Below, piece after piece: positions 1 through 10,300 of a DNA stretch of 24,519 nucleotides; positions within the stretch are counted from its first letter, which is position 1; each line of letters begins with the position of its first letter. A program made the translations under genes and the position numbers. The notes under the pieces are model-generated. The model was given only the letters and a program-made list of their open reading frames with translations, ran no database searches and was not told where the DNA came from. This stretch comes from Prochlorococcus sp. scB243_496M6 (GTDB lineage Bacteria; Cyanobacteriota; Cyanobacteriia; PCC-6307; Cyanobiaceae), in NCBI GenBank assembly GCA_000635535.1, contig JFMF01000244.1:1-24519 (forward strand). Reading direction: 5' to 3'.

Positions 1-161
1 TAGTTATCCCATTCTTCTAAATCTATTTGAATTTCAACTTCGTCGCGACCAATTTCCTCAAGTGTTATTAAAGGTGGATCTATAGCCGCAGCAGCTTCAA
101 CAAATACCCAACTTTCATTCTCTGGAGGCAACAAACTTTTAAGTCGTTGAAGTTCGCTCAT
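1..161 (-). CDS. DUF3318 family protein, N-terminal part (runs off the window)
   Basis: Reading leftward from the ATG at 159-161 gives 53 codons with no stop before the window edge. The peptide starts MSELQRLKSLLPPE and continues with a stretch ESWVFVEAAAAIDPPLI and then GRDEVEIQIDLEEWD. From memory this pattern (LKxLLPPE, SWVFVEA, DPPLI, GRDEVEIQ) is the opening of the cyanobacterial DUF3318 family. Its members carry this soluble N-terminal part and hydrophobic segments later; the membrane part is not in the window. Function is unknown. The gene is divergent from carB with 107 bases between the two starts. A reasonable promoter lies just upstream (181-209). I am confident that it is a gene and fairly confident of the family name. 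Confidence 0.78.
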   Translation of the reverse strand, partial: MSELQRLKSLLPPENESWVFVEAAAAIDPPLITLEEIGRDEVEIQIDLEEWDN

Positions 162-180
162 AAAAAATTAATTTCTTTCA

Positions 181-209
181 ATACTATAGAAACAAATGTT
201 GCTTTTCAA
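181..209 (-). promoter_or_regulatory. Predicted sigma70-type promoter for the DUF3318 gene
   Basis: On the minus strand TTGAAA (plus 204-209) is followed after 17 bases by TAGTAT (plus 181-186). The -35 has one mismatch and the -10 two mismatches to consensus. Transcription would start near 174, leaving a short leader of about 13 bases before the ATG at 161. In DNA this AT-rich such matches arise by chance, so this is a suggestion only. Confidence 0.3.
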
Positions 210-268
210 GTAACTTGATTAACATCTGATGATTTATAAGTAGCATGAGATAAATGAAAGTTTAAATT

Positions 269-3200
269 ATGCCTCAAAGAGGTGATCTTAAAAAAATTCT
301 TATTTTAGGTTCGGGACCGATTGTTATAGGTCAAGCATGCGAATTTGATTACTCTGGTACTCAAGCTTGCAAAGCATTAAGAAATGCTGGTTATGAAATT
401 GTCTTGATAAATTCAAATCCAGCATCAATAATGACTGATCCTGATATCGCAAGCAAAACCTATATTGAACCATTGACTCCTGAAATAGTTTCTCAGATCA
501 TTCTAAGAGAAGCACCTGATGCGATTCTTCCCACGATGGGAGGCCAAACCGCTTTGAATCTTGCGGTTAAATTATCAGAATCAGATTTTTCAAAACAAAA
601 TAATATTGAATTAATTGGAGCTGATTTAAGAGCTATTAATAAAGCTGAAGATAGGAAATTATTTAAAGAATCGATGGAGAAAATTAATGTAAATGTTTGT
701 CCATCTGGTATTGCATCTAACCTAGATGAAGCTATGGAGGTATCAAAAAAAATTAGCTCCTATCCTCTTATAATAAGGCCTGCTTTTACTTTAGGTGGAG
801 TAGGGGGTGGAATTGCTTTTAACCTTGAAGAGTTTGTCGAGTTGTGTAAATCAGGTTTAGAGGAAAGTCCAAGCAATCAAATATTAATTGAAAAATCACT
901 TATTGGATGGAAGGAATTTGAACTAGAGGTAATGAGAGATACTGCTGACAATGTCGTAATAGTTTGCAGTATTGAAAATTTAGACCCAATGGGTGTCCAC
1001 ACTGGAGATTCGATTACTGTAGCTCCTGCACAGACCTTAACAGATAAGGAGTATCAGAGATTGCGGGATTTGTCATTGAAGATTATTAGAGAGGTGGGAG
1101 TTGAAACAGGAGGGAGTAATATTCAATTTGCAATAAACCCATCTAATGGAGAAGTAATTGTTATAGAAATGAATCCTCGTGTAAGTAGATCCTCTGCTTT
1201 GGCAAGTAAAGCAACTGGATTCCCTATAGCTAAGATTGCTGCCTTATTATCTGTTGGCTATACACTTGATGAGATTATTAATGACATAACAAAAAAAACA
1301 CCTGCATGTTTTGAGCCATCAATTGATTATGTAGTTACTAAGATCCCAAGATTTGCTTTTGAAAAGTTTAAAGGCTCATCAAATACTCTAAGCACTGCTA
1401 TGAAATCTGTTGGTGAGTCAATGGCAATTGGTCGGTCTTTTGAAGAATCATTTCAGAAAGCATTAAGGTCATTAGAAGTAGGTGTTTTTGGATGGGAATG
1501 TGATTCGCAAGATGAATTTAAAGATGAGAGTCAAATTAAAAATAGTTTAAGAAACCCTACATCCGAAAGAATTCTCCTAATTAAAAAAGCTATGCAGCTT
1601 GGGAAAACTAATAATTATATTCAAGAAGTTACAAATATAGATTTATGGTTTATCGAAAAATTACGTAATATCTTTAATTTTGAAAATGATTTTTTGAAAG
1701 ATAAGGAACTTTATACACTTGATAGGGATTTGATGTTACATGCTAAACAATTGGGCTTTTCAGATCAACAGATAGCAAAGTTAACTAATTCTGAGTTTTT
1801 TGAAGTAAGAAGATATAGAAAAAAACTTAATATAATTCCAATTTATAAAACCGTTGACACTTGTTCAGCAGAATTCTCATCCTCAACTCCCTATCATTAT
1901 TCAACTTACGAAGAATCTTTCACTAATTTTAATTCTCAAATTTTTGATAGCGAAATTTCAGAAAATAGTAAATCAAAAAAAATTATGATTTTAGGAGGAG
2001 GTCCAAACAGAATTGGTCAAGGAATAGAATTTGATTACTGTTGTTGTCATGCATCATATCAAGCTTCTACAAATGGTTATAAAACAATAATGGTTAATAG
2101 TAATCCTGAAACTGTATCAACAGATTATGATACTAGCGATATTTTATATTTTGAGCCTGTAACTTTGGAGGATGTGCTCAACATAATAGAAGCTGAATAT
2201 CCATATGGTTTGATTGTTCAATTTGGAGGTCAAACTCCACTGAAATTATCATTACCTTTATCTGAATGGCTTAAATCTAATGATGGGATCAAAACTGGAT
2301 CAAAAATTCTTGGGACTTCTCCAATATCTATCGACCTAGCAGAAGATAGAGAGGAATTCACAAAAATTCTTGAAGAATTAGGTATTAGACAACCTTTAAA
2401 CGGTATTGCACGTAATCAAAATGAAGCAGAAATAGTAGCAAAAAATATAGGATTCCCCTTGGTTGTAAGACCTTCTTATGTTTTAGGTGGAAGGGCAATG
2501 GAAATTGTTAAAGATGAGAATGAATTATCGAGATACATTTCTGAAGCAGTTAAGGTATCACCTGATCATCCAATCCTTCTTGATCAATATTTAAATAATG
2601 CAATTGAGATAGATGTTGATGCTTTATGCGATTCAGAGGGTTCGGTTGTAATTGCAGGTCTAATGGAACATGTGGAACCTGCAGGAATTCATTCAGGAGA
2701 TTCAGCATGTTGCTTACCATCTATTTCTCTCTCAACGTCCATTATAGAAAATGTTAGGAACTGGACTAAATTAATTGCACAAAGATTAAATGTTGTTGGT
2801 TTAATTAATTTGCAATTTGCAGTAACAAATACAAATAATAAAGAAAATAAATTATTTATTCTCGAAGCAAATCCAAGAGCATCCAGGACAGTTCCATTTG
2901 TATCAAAAGCCATAGGTAAACCTGTTGCAAAATTAGCTACTCAGTTAATGCAAGGTTTTACATTAGAAGATCTTAATTTCACAGAAGAATTATCTCCAAA
3001 ATATCAGGCAGTAAAAGAGGCCGTTTTACCTTTCAAAAGATTTCCTGGGTCTGATACATTGCTTGGCCCTGAAATGAGATCTACTGGAGAAGTAATGGGT
3101 TTAGCTAAAGATTTTGGAATTGCTTATGCCAAGTCAGAATTAGCAGCAGGTAATGGTGTCCCTTCAGAAGGAGTTGCCTTTTTATCTACAAATGATCTAG

Positions 3201-3565
3201 ATAAAAAAAATCTTGAGGAAGTTGCTAGAGAACTTTTGAATTTAGGATTTAAATTAATCGCAACAAAAGGTACAGCTACATATTTGGTGAATTTAGGAAT
3301 TCAGGTTGAAGAAGTGCTAAAAGTTCATGAAGGAAGACCAAATATTGAGGACCTAATTCGATCGGGACTTGTTCAATTAATAATTAATACTCCAATTGGT
3401 TCACAGGCTCTTCATGATGATGCTTATTTAAGACGTGCCGCTTTAGAATATAATATACCGACTTTTACAACTATCCCTGGAGCAAAGGCTGCCATTAAGG
3501 CAATCAAGGCTTTGCAATGCAATAAAATTAATACTTACTCTTTACAAGAAATCCATAATTATTAA
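269..3565 (+). CDS. carB: Carbamoyl-phosphate synthase large subunit
   Basis: CarB makes carbamoyl phosphate from bicarbonate, ammonia (delivered by the CarA glutaminase) and two ATP, feeding pyrimidine and arginine synthesis in the cytosol. The 1098-residue product has the full duplicated architecture. The first ATP-grasp half begins near residue 8 with [17 protein letters not shown] and contains [16 protein letters not shown]. An oligomerisation region lies around 400-555. The second ATP-grasp half begins near 570 with [15 protein letters not shown] and contains [17 protein letters not shown] methylglyoxal-synthase-like allosteric domain starts near 965 and includes ATKGTATYL. Length is normal for the family. 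The start is the ATG at 269, which lets the first domain begin at its usual point; there is no strong Shine-Dalgarno. carA is not in the window. The gene ends 4 bases before the converging DUF6447-like gene, and I see no clear terminator hairpin between them. Confidence 0.97.
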   Translation: MPQRGDLKKILILGSGPIVIGQACEFDYSGTQACKALRNAGYEIVLINSNPASIMTDPDIASKTYIEPLTPEIVSQIILREAPDAILPTMGGQTALNLAVKLSESDFSKQNNIELIGADLRAINKAEDRKLFKESMEKINVNVCPSGIASNLDEAMEVSKKISSYPLIIRPAFTLGGVGGGIAFNLEEFVELCKSGLEESPSNQILIEKSLIGWKEFELEVMRDTADNVVIVCSIENLDPMGVHTGDSITVAPAQTLTDKEYQRLRDLSLKIIREVGVETGGSNIQFAINPSNGEVIVIEMNPRVSRSSALASKATGFPIAKIAALLSVGYTLDEIINDITKKTPACFEPSIDYVVTKIPRFAFEKFKGSSNTLSTAMKSVGESMAIGRSFEESFQKALRSLEVGVFGWECDSQDEFKDESQIKNSLRNPTSERILLIKKAMQLGKTNNYIQEVTNIDLWFIEKLRNIFNFENDFLKDKELYTLDRDLMLHAKQLGFSDQQIAKLTNSEFFEVRRYRKKLNIIPIYKTVDTCSAEFSSSTPYHYSTYEESFTNFNSQIFDSEISENSKSKKIMILGGGPNRIGQGIEFDYCCCHASYQASTNGYKTIMVNSNPETVSTDYDTSDILYFEPVTLEDVLNIIEAEYPYGLIVQFGGQTPLKLSLPLSEWLKSNDGIKTGSKILGTSPISIDLAEDREEFTKILEELGIRQPLNGIARNQNEAEIVAKNIGFPLVVRPSYVLGGRAMEIVKDENELSRYISEAVKVSPDHPILLDQYLNNAIEIDVDALCDSEGSVVIAGLMEHVEPAGIHSGDSACCLPSISLSTSIIENVRNWTKLIAQRLNVVGLINLQFAVTNTNNKENKLFILEANPRASRTVPFVSKAIGKPVAKLATQLMQGFTLEDLNFTEELSPKYQAVKEAVLPFKRFPGSDTLLGPEMRSTGEVMGLAKDFGIAYAKSELAAGNGVPSEGVAFLSTNDLDKKNLEEVARELLNLGFKLIATKGTATYLVNLGIQVEEVLKVHEGRPNIEDLIRSGLVQLIINTPIGSQALHDDAYLRRAALEYNIPTFTTIPGAKAAIKAIKALQCNKINTYSLQEIHNY

Positions 3566-3569
3566 AATT

Positions 3570-3788
3570 TTATTCTAAATTTTTTAGTTTTTCTTTTAAT
3601 TGATTAACTAAAGAGTTTCGACTAATTGAAAGTAATTTAATTGTATCTTGATGCATCTTAAGTTGTGTCTCAGCTATTTGTAGTACTTTTATAGTTTCTT
3701 TTATTTCATTAGAAAGTTCATTTATTAAATATTTTTTGCCATCAAAGGTTAAAACTGGATTTGCAGAGTCATTTGTGTTTTCGCTCAT
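3570..3788 (-). CDS. Small coiled-coil protein resembling DUF6447
   Basis: This is a 72-residue acidic-to-neutral protein. After a short polar N-terminus (MSENTNDSANP) comes VLTFDGKKYLINELSNEIK, followed by a long helical stretch with spaced hydrophobics (residues ~28-70) that could form a coiled coil. The order 'TFDGKxYxxxxLSxExK' plus helix plus a C-terminal basic helix resembles DUF6447, a family of small proteins that I recall in marine cyanobacteria and their phages; I hold the name with moderate confidence. The function is unknown. It begins 30 bases after the stop of the ABC transporter on the same strand, so the two are probably cotranscribed. An AAGAG sequence upstream of the ATG at 3786-3788 may act as its ribosome-binding site. 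It converges with carB with only 4 bases between the two stops. Confidence 0.75.
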   Translation of the reverse strand: MSENTNDSANPVLTFDGKKYLINELSNEIKETIKVLQIAETQLKMHQDTIKLLSISRNSLVNQLKEKLKNLE

Positions 3789-3818
3789 GGATCTACTCTT
3801 TTAATAAATAAATTAAAA

Positions 3819-5525
3819 CTATAATTTTTTAATCAACTGTTTTTCACATAATTCTTTATAAATTCCAGGTTTATTTATTAAATCAATATGTTTCCCAACT
3901 TCAATAATTTCACCTTTATCGAAAACAACAATTTTATTGGCCTCTTGAGTTGTAGCTAATCTATGAGCAATTACAATAACTGTTCTATTTTTCATAGCTC
4001 TATTAAGTCCTTTTTGTACTTCAGATTCTGATTCTGCATCTAACGCACTTGTGGCCTCATCTAAAAGAAGAATTGATGGGTTCCCAAGTATTGCTCTTGC
4101 AATTGCTATCCTCTGGATCTGACCACCTGATAAATTTGACCCTCTTTCAGTTATCTCAGTTTCATATTTCTCAGGAAGTTTTTGTATGAAGTTGTGAGCG
4201 TTTGCTTTTCTTGCTGATTCTATAACTTCTTCTTTGGTGAAATTTCTTCCCATTCTTATTACATCAATAATTGTTCCTGAAAACAAAAAAGGCTGTTGTT
4301 GTACTAATGCAATGTTTTTTCTAATATCTTTAGTATTTAATATTTTGAGATTTTTATCATCTATAAAAATGTCTCCATTATTTGGAGTTATAAACTTTAA
4401 TATCAAAGCCAACATAGTACTTTTGCCAGCTCCAGAAGCTCCAACAAATGCTGTGACTTCCCCTTTTTTAATTTCTAAATTGATATTTTTAAGTACTTGA
4501 TTATCTTTTTTATAAGCGAAATTTACTTTCTTGAAACTTATTTTGCCTTCAAAATTGGATATCCTTCGTAAATTTTCTTTATCATCTTCGACAGGTTCTT
4601 GATTTATATTTTTTAACCTTTTTATTGAGGCTTCTGCCTGTTTATAGTCATTAAAATTTGTACTTACATGGCTTATTGGATCAATAAGCATTAATATTGC
4701 TGCAAAAAAACTACTAAATTCTTCGCTTGTAAGAAGGCCTAGATTGATTCTTGCGGCTCCTAAACCTAATATTGCTAATATTCCAAATGCTTCAACAAAT
4801 CCTACAACTGGATGTTGAAATGCAAGTAGTTTTAATGTTATATATTTTGCTTTTTTATTTGTACTTAATCTTTTATGAAATCTTTTTATAATCCAATTTT
4901 CTGCAGCAAAAGCTCTTATAGTGGACATTCCATTTATAGATTCACCTATTAAACCTGCTAAATTACTTGTTGATTCTTGACTTTTTTCGGATGCTATTAA
5001 AACTCTTCTTCCAAAACTGTTAACTGAAAGAATGATCAATGGTGCTAAAACAAAAGTTGATACTGTTAGTGACCAGTCTAAATAAAACATATAGATTATT
5101 ACCGCTAACAACTGTAAAGTACATGGAATAGTATCTTGAGCTGTTTTATAAATAATTTCGCTTACCCTGTCTGCATCTTCTGTAAGTCTATATGTGATGT
5201 CCCCGGCTGAAATATTTTCAACAGAATTCATCTTTATTTTTTGAATTCTGCTAAATAAATTTCCTCTCATCACTTCACTAATTTCTAGAGATGGTTTTGC
5301 TATGAATACATCCTGTCCAAATTGAGCAGTTTTCTGAACTAAAAATACAAATAACGACTTAATTATTATGCTAGAGACTTTAGAGAGATCACCTGACCCA
5401 ATTGCTGGGATTAAGTTTCCAGCTAAATAGGCTAATAAAGGCCAACAAGCTACGTAAATAAGCATGCATATAAAACCCTTGATAAACCTATTTGAATATG
5501 GTCTGACTGGTGGTATTAGTCTCAA
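3819..5525 (-). CDS. ABC half-transporter, exporter type (MsbA/MDR-like)
   Basis: A 568-residue fused permease-ATPase that should dimerise in the membrane and export a lipid, peptide or drug-like substrate; the substrate cannot be told from sequence. The membrane domain occupies about residues 15-310 with hydrophobic segments near 20-45, 50-65, 135-170 and 240-285. The ATPase domain has Walker A GASGAGKST (362-370), a Q-loop in VQQQPFLFSGT (408-418), signature LSGGQIQR (465-472), Walker B ILLLDEATSALD (485-496) and switch histidine H521. All key residues are present, so it should be active. The start is a TTG at 5523-5525. The next in-frame ATG (residue 21, 5463-5465) would cut off the RPYSNRF stretch that normally precedes the first helix, so I prefer TTG. 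A weak promoter, TTGATA-16-TAAATA (plus 5535-5562), would leave almost no leader. The gene is divergent from the S4 gene. Confidence 0.93.
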   Translation of the reverse strand: MRLIPPVRPYSNRFIKGFICMLIYVACWPLLAYLAGNLIPAIGSGDLSKVSSIIIKSLFVFLVQKTAQFGQDVFIAKPSLEISEVMRGNLFSRIQKIKMNSVENISAGDITYRLTEDADRVSEIIYKTAQDTIPCTLQLLAVIIYMFYLDWSLTVSTFVLAPLIILSVNSFGRRVLIASEKSQESTSNLAGLIGESINGMSTIRAFAAENWIIKRFHKRLSTNKKAKYITLKLLAFQHPVVGFVEAFGILAILGLGAARINLGLLTSEEFSSFFAAILMLIDPISHVSTNFNDYKQAEASIKRLKNINQEPVEDDKENLRRISNFEGKISFKKVNFAYKKDNQVLKNINLEIKKGEVTAFVGASGAGKSTMLALILKFITPNNGDIFIDDKNLKILNTKDIRKNIALVQQQPFLFSGTIIDVIRMGRNFTKEEVIESARKANAHNFIQKLPEKYETEITERGSNLSGGQIQRIAIARAILGNPSILLLDEATSALDAESESEVQKGLNRAMKNRTVIVIAHRLATTQEANKIVVFDKGEIIEVGKHIDLINKPGIYKELCEKQLIKKL

Positions 5526-5583
5526 GGTATTATATATTTAATTGTTTATCCTACTTTATCAATATCTATTGGTATAAAAAACA

Positions 5584-5760
5584 ATGAAATTGGATCAATT
5601 CTTAAAATGGAAAAATTTGGTATCTTCTGGTGGCGAAGCAAAAATTTTTATTAAATCCGGTTCTGTTAAGGTTAATGGTGTAATTGAGACTAGGAGAGGA
5701 AGAAAGTTAAACAAGGGGGACAAAGTAATATTTCTAAAAAATAAATTAATTTTTGAATAG
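5584..5760 (+). CDS. Short S4-domain RNA-binding protein
   Basis: This 58-residue frame starts MKLDQFLKW and contains GGEAKIFIKSGSVKVNG and RRGRKLNKGDKVIF. That is the classic S4 fold pattern: first helix with 'LDxFLKW', then 'GGxAKxxIxxGxVxVNG', then 'RRGxKLxxGD'. Stand-alone S4 proteins of this YbcJ type are about 60-75 residues long and are thought to bind structured RNA, often ribosomal. In this case the domain is the whole protein. It lies 52 bases upstream of tpiA on the same strand and may share its transcript; I recall this pairing in other cyanobacteria. The ATG at 5584 begins at the natural domain edge. No strong Shine-Dalgarno is seen. Confidence 0.88.
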   Translation: MKLDQFLKWKNLVSSGGEAKIFIKSGSVKVNGVIETRRGRKLNKGDKVIFLKNKLIFE

Positions 5761-5800
5761 TTAGCTTATTCAACTCACTTTGTATTAGTATATTTTTCTT

Positions 5801-5804
5801 GGAG
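5801..5804 (+). promoter_or_regulatory. Ribosome-binding site that decides the TTG start of tpiA
   Basis: GGAG at 5801-5804 stands 8 bases before the TTG at 5813-5815. It is the clearest Shine-Dalgarno in the window and supports TTG rather than a downstream ATG, which would remove the first conserved strand and the catalytic Asn-Lys of TpiA. Confidence 0.5.
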
Positions 5805-5812
5805 ATAGTATT

Positions 5813-6538
5813 TTGAGAAAATCTGTAATTGCTGGTAATTGGAAAATGCACATGACTTGTGCTGAAGCTAAATCTTATTTAGAAGAGTTTATTCCTTTAA
5901 TAAAAAACTTAAAAGACGATCGTAAAGTTGTTATTGCTCCACCTTTTACTGCTATTTCAACCTTTTCTGATCATTCTGATTTTGATTATTTAGATATTTC
6001 CAGTCAAAATATTCATTGGGAAGATGAAGGAGCATTTACTGCAGAAATATCTCCAAAAATGCTTCTTGAACATGGTGTCCAATATGCAATCGTTGGACAT
6101 AGTGAACCAAGGAAATATTTTAGTGAAAGTGATGAACAAATTAATAAAAGAGCAGTTTTTGCTCAATCTAATGGACTTACTCCAATAGTTTGTGTAGGAG
6201 AAACATTAGAACAAAGAGAGAGAGGAGAAGCTGATAGAGTTATTACTAGACAGGTTGAACAAGGATTAGAAAATACAGATCCATCTAATTTAATTGTTGC
6301 CTATGAACCAATATGGGCTATCGGCACTGGTAAAACATGTGAGGCAGAAGAGGCTAATAAGATTTGTTCTTTGATTCGGAAATTAATAGGTTTTGATGAT
6401 GTAATTATTCAATATGGAGGATCTGTTAAACCAAATAATATTGACGAAATCATGACAATGAGTGATATAGATGGGGTATTAGTTGGAGGGGCTTCATTAG
6501 ATCCGAATAGTTTCGCGAGAATTGCAAATTATCAATAA
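5813..6538 (+). CDS. tpiA: Triosephosphate isomerase
   Basis: TpiA interconverts glyceraldehyde-3-phosphate and dihydroxyacetone phosphate, serving the Calvin cycle and glycolysis in the cytosol. The 241-residue product has all four active-site elements: N9 and K11 in AGNWKMH, H96 in IVGHSEPR, E165 in [13 protein letters not shown], and the phosphate-binding loops YGGSVKP (~201-207) and VLVGGASLD (~222-230). Length is normal. The start is TTG at 5813, supported by GGAG 8 bases upstream and by the need to include N9 and K11. It follows the S4 gene by 52 bases, and its last 17 bases overlap the start of folP, so the pair should be on one transcript with coupled translation. Confidence 0.97.
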   Translation: MRKSVIAGNWKMHMTCAEAKSYLEEFIPLIKNLKDDRKVVIAPPFTAISTFSDHSDFDYLDISSQNIHWEDEGAFTAEISPKMLLEHGVQYAIVGHSEPRKYFSESDEQINKRAVFAQSNGLTPIVCVGETLEQRERGEADRVITRQVEQGLENTDPSNLIVAYEPIWAIGTGKTCEAEEANKICSLIRKLIGFDDVIIQYGGSVKPNNIDEIMTMSDIDGVLVGGASLDPNSFARIANYQ

Positions 6539-7367
6539 GAAAAATCCATGGCCAATAGGCTGGGGCCAAAAAACTTCAATTATGGGAGTTATTAATTTAA
6601 CTCCTGATTCATTTAGTGATGGTGGGGAATTAAACTCTTCAGAAAAAGTTTTAGATCAAGTAAATCATTTCTTGAACAATGGTGTTGATGTTATTGATCT
6701 TGGTGCTCAAAGTACGAGACCTGGAGCTGAAGAAGTTGGATCTAGTACAGAAATAAAAAGATTGATCCCATATCTAAAATTAATAAAATCTGAGTTTCCA
6801 GATGTTTTAATTTCTATTGATACTTTTAATTCTGAAGTGGCTTACGAAGCTCTTTTGAATGGTGCTAATTGGATAAATGATGTCACGGGAGGAAGAAGAG
6901 ATACAAAAATTTTGGATGTTGTATCAAAATTCAACTGTCCATTTGTAATAACTCATAGTCGTGGTAATAGTCAAAATATGAATCGACTCTCTGATTACCA
7001 GAATGTATTGAGTGATGTTAAGTACTCTCTTGATAATTTAATAAAGAATGCTTTAGAAAAAAATATATCTGAAAGAAATATAATAGTGGATCCTGGAATT
7101 GGTTTTTCAAAGGATATCATTCATAATTTGGATATCTTGAGAAATTTAGATGTATTTAAAAAATGGAATTTGCCGATTTTAATAGGTGCATCCAGGAAGA
7201 GATTTATAGGAGAAATTTTGAATGAGAAAAATCCAAAAGAAAGGGATATAGGAACACTTGCAATAAGTTGTCTTTGTTCTCAATTTAATATTGAGATTGT
7301 GAGAGTTCACAACGTCAAACTAAATTATCAAATCCTTAAAGTAGCTGATAGGATTTATAGAAAATAA
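6522..7367 (+). CDS. folP: Dihydropteroate synthase
   Basis: FolP condenses 6-hydroxymethyl-dihydropterin diphosphate with p-aminobenzoate to make dihydropteroate, a step of folate synthesis in the cytosol. The 281-residue protein shows the family's ordered motifs: [15 protein letters not shown] near 21-35, [14 protein letters not shown] near 60-73, [10 protein letters not shown] near 97-106, NDVTGG near 118, [10 protein letters not shown] near 145, [10 protein letters not shown] near 190, [10 protein letters not shown] near 223 and a final VRVHNV. These cover the pterin and diphosphate sites. The start is the TTG at 6522, inside the end of tpiA. No ATG is available before the first conserved motif and about 20 residues ahead of it are normal. 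It ends 7 bases from the stop of the converging chlH. Confidence 0.95.
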   Translation: MQIINKKNPWPIGWGQKTSIMGVINLTPDSFSDGGELNSSEKVLDQVNHFLNNGVDVIDLGAQSTRPGAEEVGSSTEIKRLIPYLKLIKSEFPDVLISIDTFNSEVAYEALLNGANWINDVTGGRRDTKILDVVSKFNCPFVITHSRGNSQNMNRLSDYQNVLSDVKYSLDNLIKNALEKNISERNIIVDPGIGFSKDIIHNLDILRNLDVFKKWNLPILIGASRKRFIGEILNEKNPKERDIGTLAISCLCSQFNIEIVRVHNVKLNYQILKVADRIYRK

Positions 7368-7374
7368 AAATTTA

Positions 7375-10300
7375 TCATTCTTTAACGCCTTCGATTTTAT
7401 CTTCTACCTCTTGATATAGTTCTTTCAACTGTTCTATATTCTCATCTGAAGTTTCCCAATACCCCCTACCATTGACTTCTAGCAATGTTCCAACAATTCT
7501 TCTGAAACTATTAGGATTAAGATCCATCAATCTTTTCCTCATCTCTTCGTCGTTAATAAATGTTTCATTAGTTTCTTCATATACAAAATTATCTACTTGA
7601 CCACTTGTTGCACTCCAACCAAGAGTGTAATTAAGTCTGTTAGAAAGTTCTCTAACTCCTTCATAACCAGATTTAAGCATACCTTCATACCATTTAGGAT
7701 TTAAAAGTTTTGTCCTTGAGTCTAATCTGATGGTTTCTCCAAGTGTTCTAACTTGAGCATTAGAAGTAGTAGTGTCTGCTATGTAGCTACTTGGTTCTTT
7801 TCCGTCATCTCTAAGTGTCTTGATCAATTTTGTTGGATCTGAATCAAAATAATGACTTACATCTGTTAATGAAATCTCTGATGAATCAAGGTTTTGAAAT
7901 GTAACATCTGCTGTTTTCATTACTGACTCAAATACCTCTCTTTTTTGATTCATCTCACCTGGATTATCAGCATTAAAAGCATATGTTTTGCGTGATAAAT
8001 ACATTTCTTGTAATTCATTTTCTTCCTCCCAAGTTGAGTTTTCTACAGCTAAATTAACATTTGAACTGTAGCTTCCACTTGCGTTAGAGAATACTCTCGC
8101 TGAAGCTTCTCTTATAGAGGTGCCTTCTTTTTCTGCTTGTTCTAGTGAATGTTTCCTTACAAAATTAGATTCCAATGGTTCATCAGCCTCAGCCGCTAAT
8201 TTGACCGCCTGATCAATTAAAGCCATCTGATTTATGAATAAATCTCTAAAAACTCCTGAGCAGTTAACGACTACATCTATTCTTGGCCTACCTAATTCTT
8301 CTAAAGGGATTAATTCTAATTTGTTGATTCTTCCAACAGAATCTGGTTTTGGTTTTACACCAACAAACCATAAGATTTGAGCAAGTGATTCTCCATAAGT
8401 TTTGATGTTATCAGTACCCCATAAAACACAGGCAATTGTTTCAGGCCAGGTCCCTTGCTCTTCCTTTTGCCTCTCAATTAATTTGTCAACAACCGACTTT
8501 GCAGCAGCTACTGCTGCTGTAGTAGGGATTGATTGTGGATCAAGTGCATGGATATTTTTACCACTGGGTAAAACACCTGGATTTCGTATAGGATCTCCAC
8601 CTGGTCCAGGTAAAACATAATTTCCATCTAATGCTTTAATAAGGCTATCCATTTCTTTATCAGCACAGACCTGTTCCAAACAGAAAAGTAAGTAATCAAA
8701 TAATTTATTTAATTCCTTCTGGTTAACTTCATTAAATCCATTTAAGTTACAGACCCTTAGCCAAGGGGTAGGTAAATTTAAACCAAATACTTTAAGGAAG
8801 TCAAACAATTTGGAAAGAAGTGATTTTTCTAAATAAACTCTGCCATCAACAATTTTTAGAGAGTTGACCATTGCAAAAATAGACTCTCTTGCTGTCTTTA
8901 TGATTTTTTCATTTAGCTCTACAAATTTGAGTTCACCTTTATTATTACCATCATAAATTTGTTCAATATTAAGCCCTATGGATTCAGCTAGCAATCCAGG
9001 AAGAGATCTTAAGCCCTCTTGCTCTCTCTCTAATGATGCAATATTTACAAGAGTTGCGACTGCTTCTTCTGCTGTTGGAGCTTCTCCAATAGTATGAAGA
9101 CCGCAAGGTAATAATCTACTTTCAATTTCCATCAACTGTTTATAGATATTACCAACAAATAAATCTCTTTCATCAATTGAGAGTTTTTCTACATCTTTTG
9201 AAGGGAGCTCAACATCTTTGTCAAGATTACATTGTTTAGAAGTCTCGACTATTGCATTAACTATTTGGATACCCCTACTATTTTCTCTTAATTGTTGATA
9301 AGAACCAACAAGTTCGCTTAGTTCTTTAAGTCCTTTGTAGAGTCCTGCATTTTCTGCTGGAGGAGTTAGATAGCTAATGGTTGAGGCGTAACCTCTTCTT
9401 TTCGCGATTGTAGCTTCAGAGGGATTATTAGCAGCATAGTAATACAAATTAGGTAATGATCCAATGAGAGAATCCGGATAGCATGTTTCACTCATGCCCA
9501 TCTGTTTGCCAGGCATAAATTCTAGTGATCCGTGAGTTCCAAAATGAAGAACAGCATCAGCTCCCCAGATTTTTTCTACATAGGTGTAATAAGCGGCAAA
9601 ACCGTGATGAGGACTTGCACTTCTTGAATAAAGTAACCTCATAGGATCACCTTCGTAACCGAATGTAGGTTGCACACCTATAAATACATTTCCAAAATGT
9701 TTTCCATAAATAAGTAAATTTTGTCCGTCACTATTTAGGTTTCCAGGAGGTTTACCCCAATTCTCTTCAAGTCTTTGTGAGTATGGTGTGAACTCTTCAT
9801 ATTCTTTTACTGACATTTTATGAGCAATATTTAGTTCGGGAGAGCCGTCCATTGCTTCAGGGTTATTAATTACTTTTTCCATTAATTCTTTTGAATTACT
9901 TGGAAGTTCATCTATTTGATATCCTTTCGATTTCATTTCAAGGAGTACTCTATAAATTGAACCGAAAACATTTAAGTATGCTGCTGTACCAACGTTTCCT
10001 TTGTCTGGTGGAAAACTAAATACTGTGATGGCTAATTTTTTGTCCTTTCTTTGTTTGACTCTTAAAGTTGACCATTTTATGGCTCTTTCAGCTATTACAT
10101 CAACTCGATCTTGGAGCGTATGCGCCTTACCTGTAGCATCATCGCGACCTGAAAGAATAATAGGTTCAATAGCCCCATCAAGCTCTGGAATTGCAATTTG
10201 AAGTGCTACCTGAACTGGGTGTAACCCTAGATCACTATCTTCCCATTCTTGTGTGGTTTGGAAGACTAATGGAAGTGCAACCATATAGGGTCTGTTTAAC

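Noticed and set aside
191..206. GAAACAAATGTT-like string upstream of carB considered as a small-RNA (Yfr-type) motif
   Set aside because: It lacks the repeated GGAAACA pattern and any hairpin plus T-run after it; it is better explained as spacer between the DUF3318 promoter boxes.
234..240. TATAAG upstream of carB as a -10 box
   Set aside because: The only decent -35 (TTGATT, 215-220) is 14 bases away, too short for a normal promoter.
2689..2913. Minus-strand open frame inside carB
   Set aside because: It is antisense to the second ATP-grasp domain of CarB with no motif of its own.
4234..4500. Plus-strand open frame opposite the ABC transporter ATPase domain
   Set aside because: It mirrors the Walker A region of the real gene and has no independent evidence.
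8402..8620. Plus-strand open frame opposite chlH, and similar ones at 10001-10201 and 10991-11209
   Set aside because: All are antisense to strongly conserved ChlH sequence; no start signal or domain supports them.
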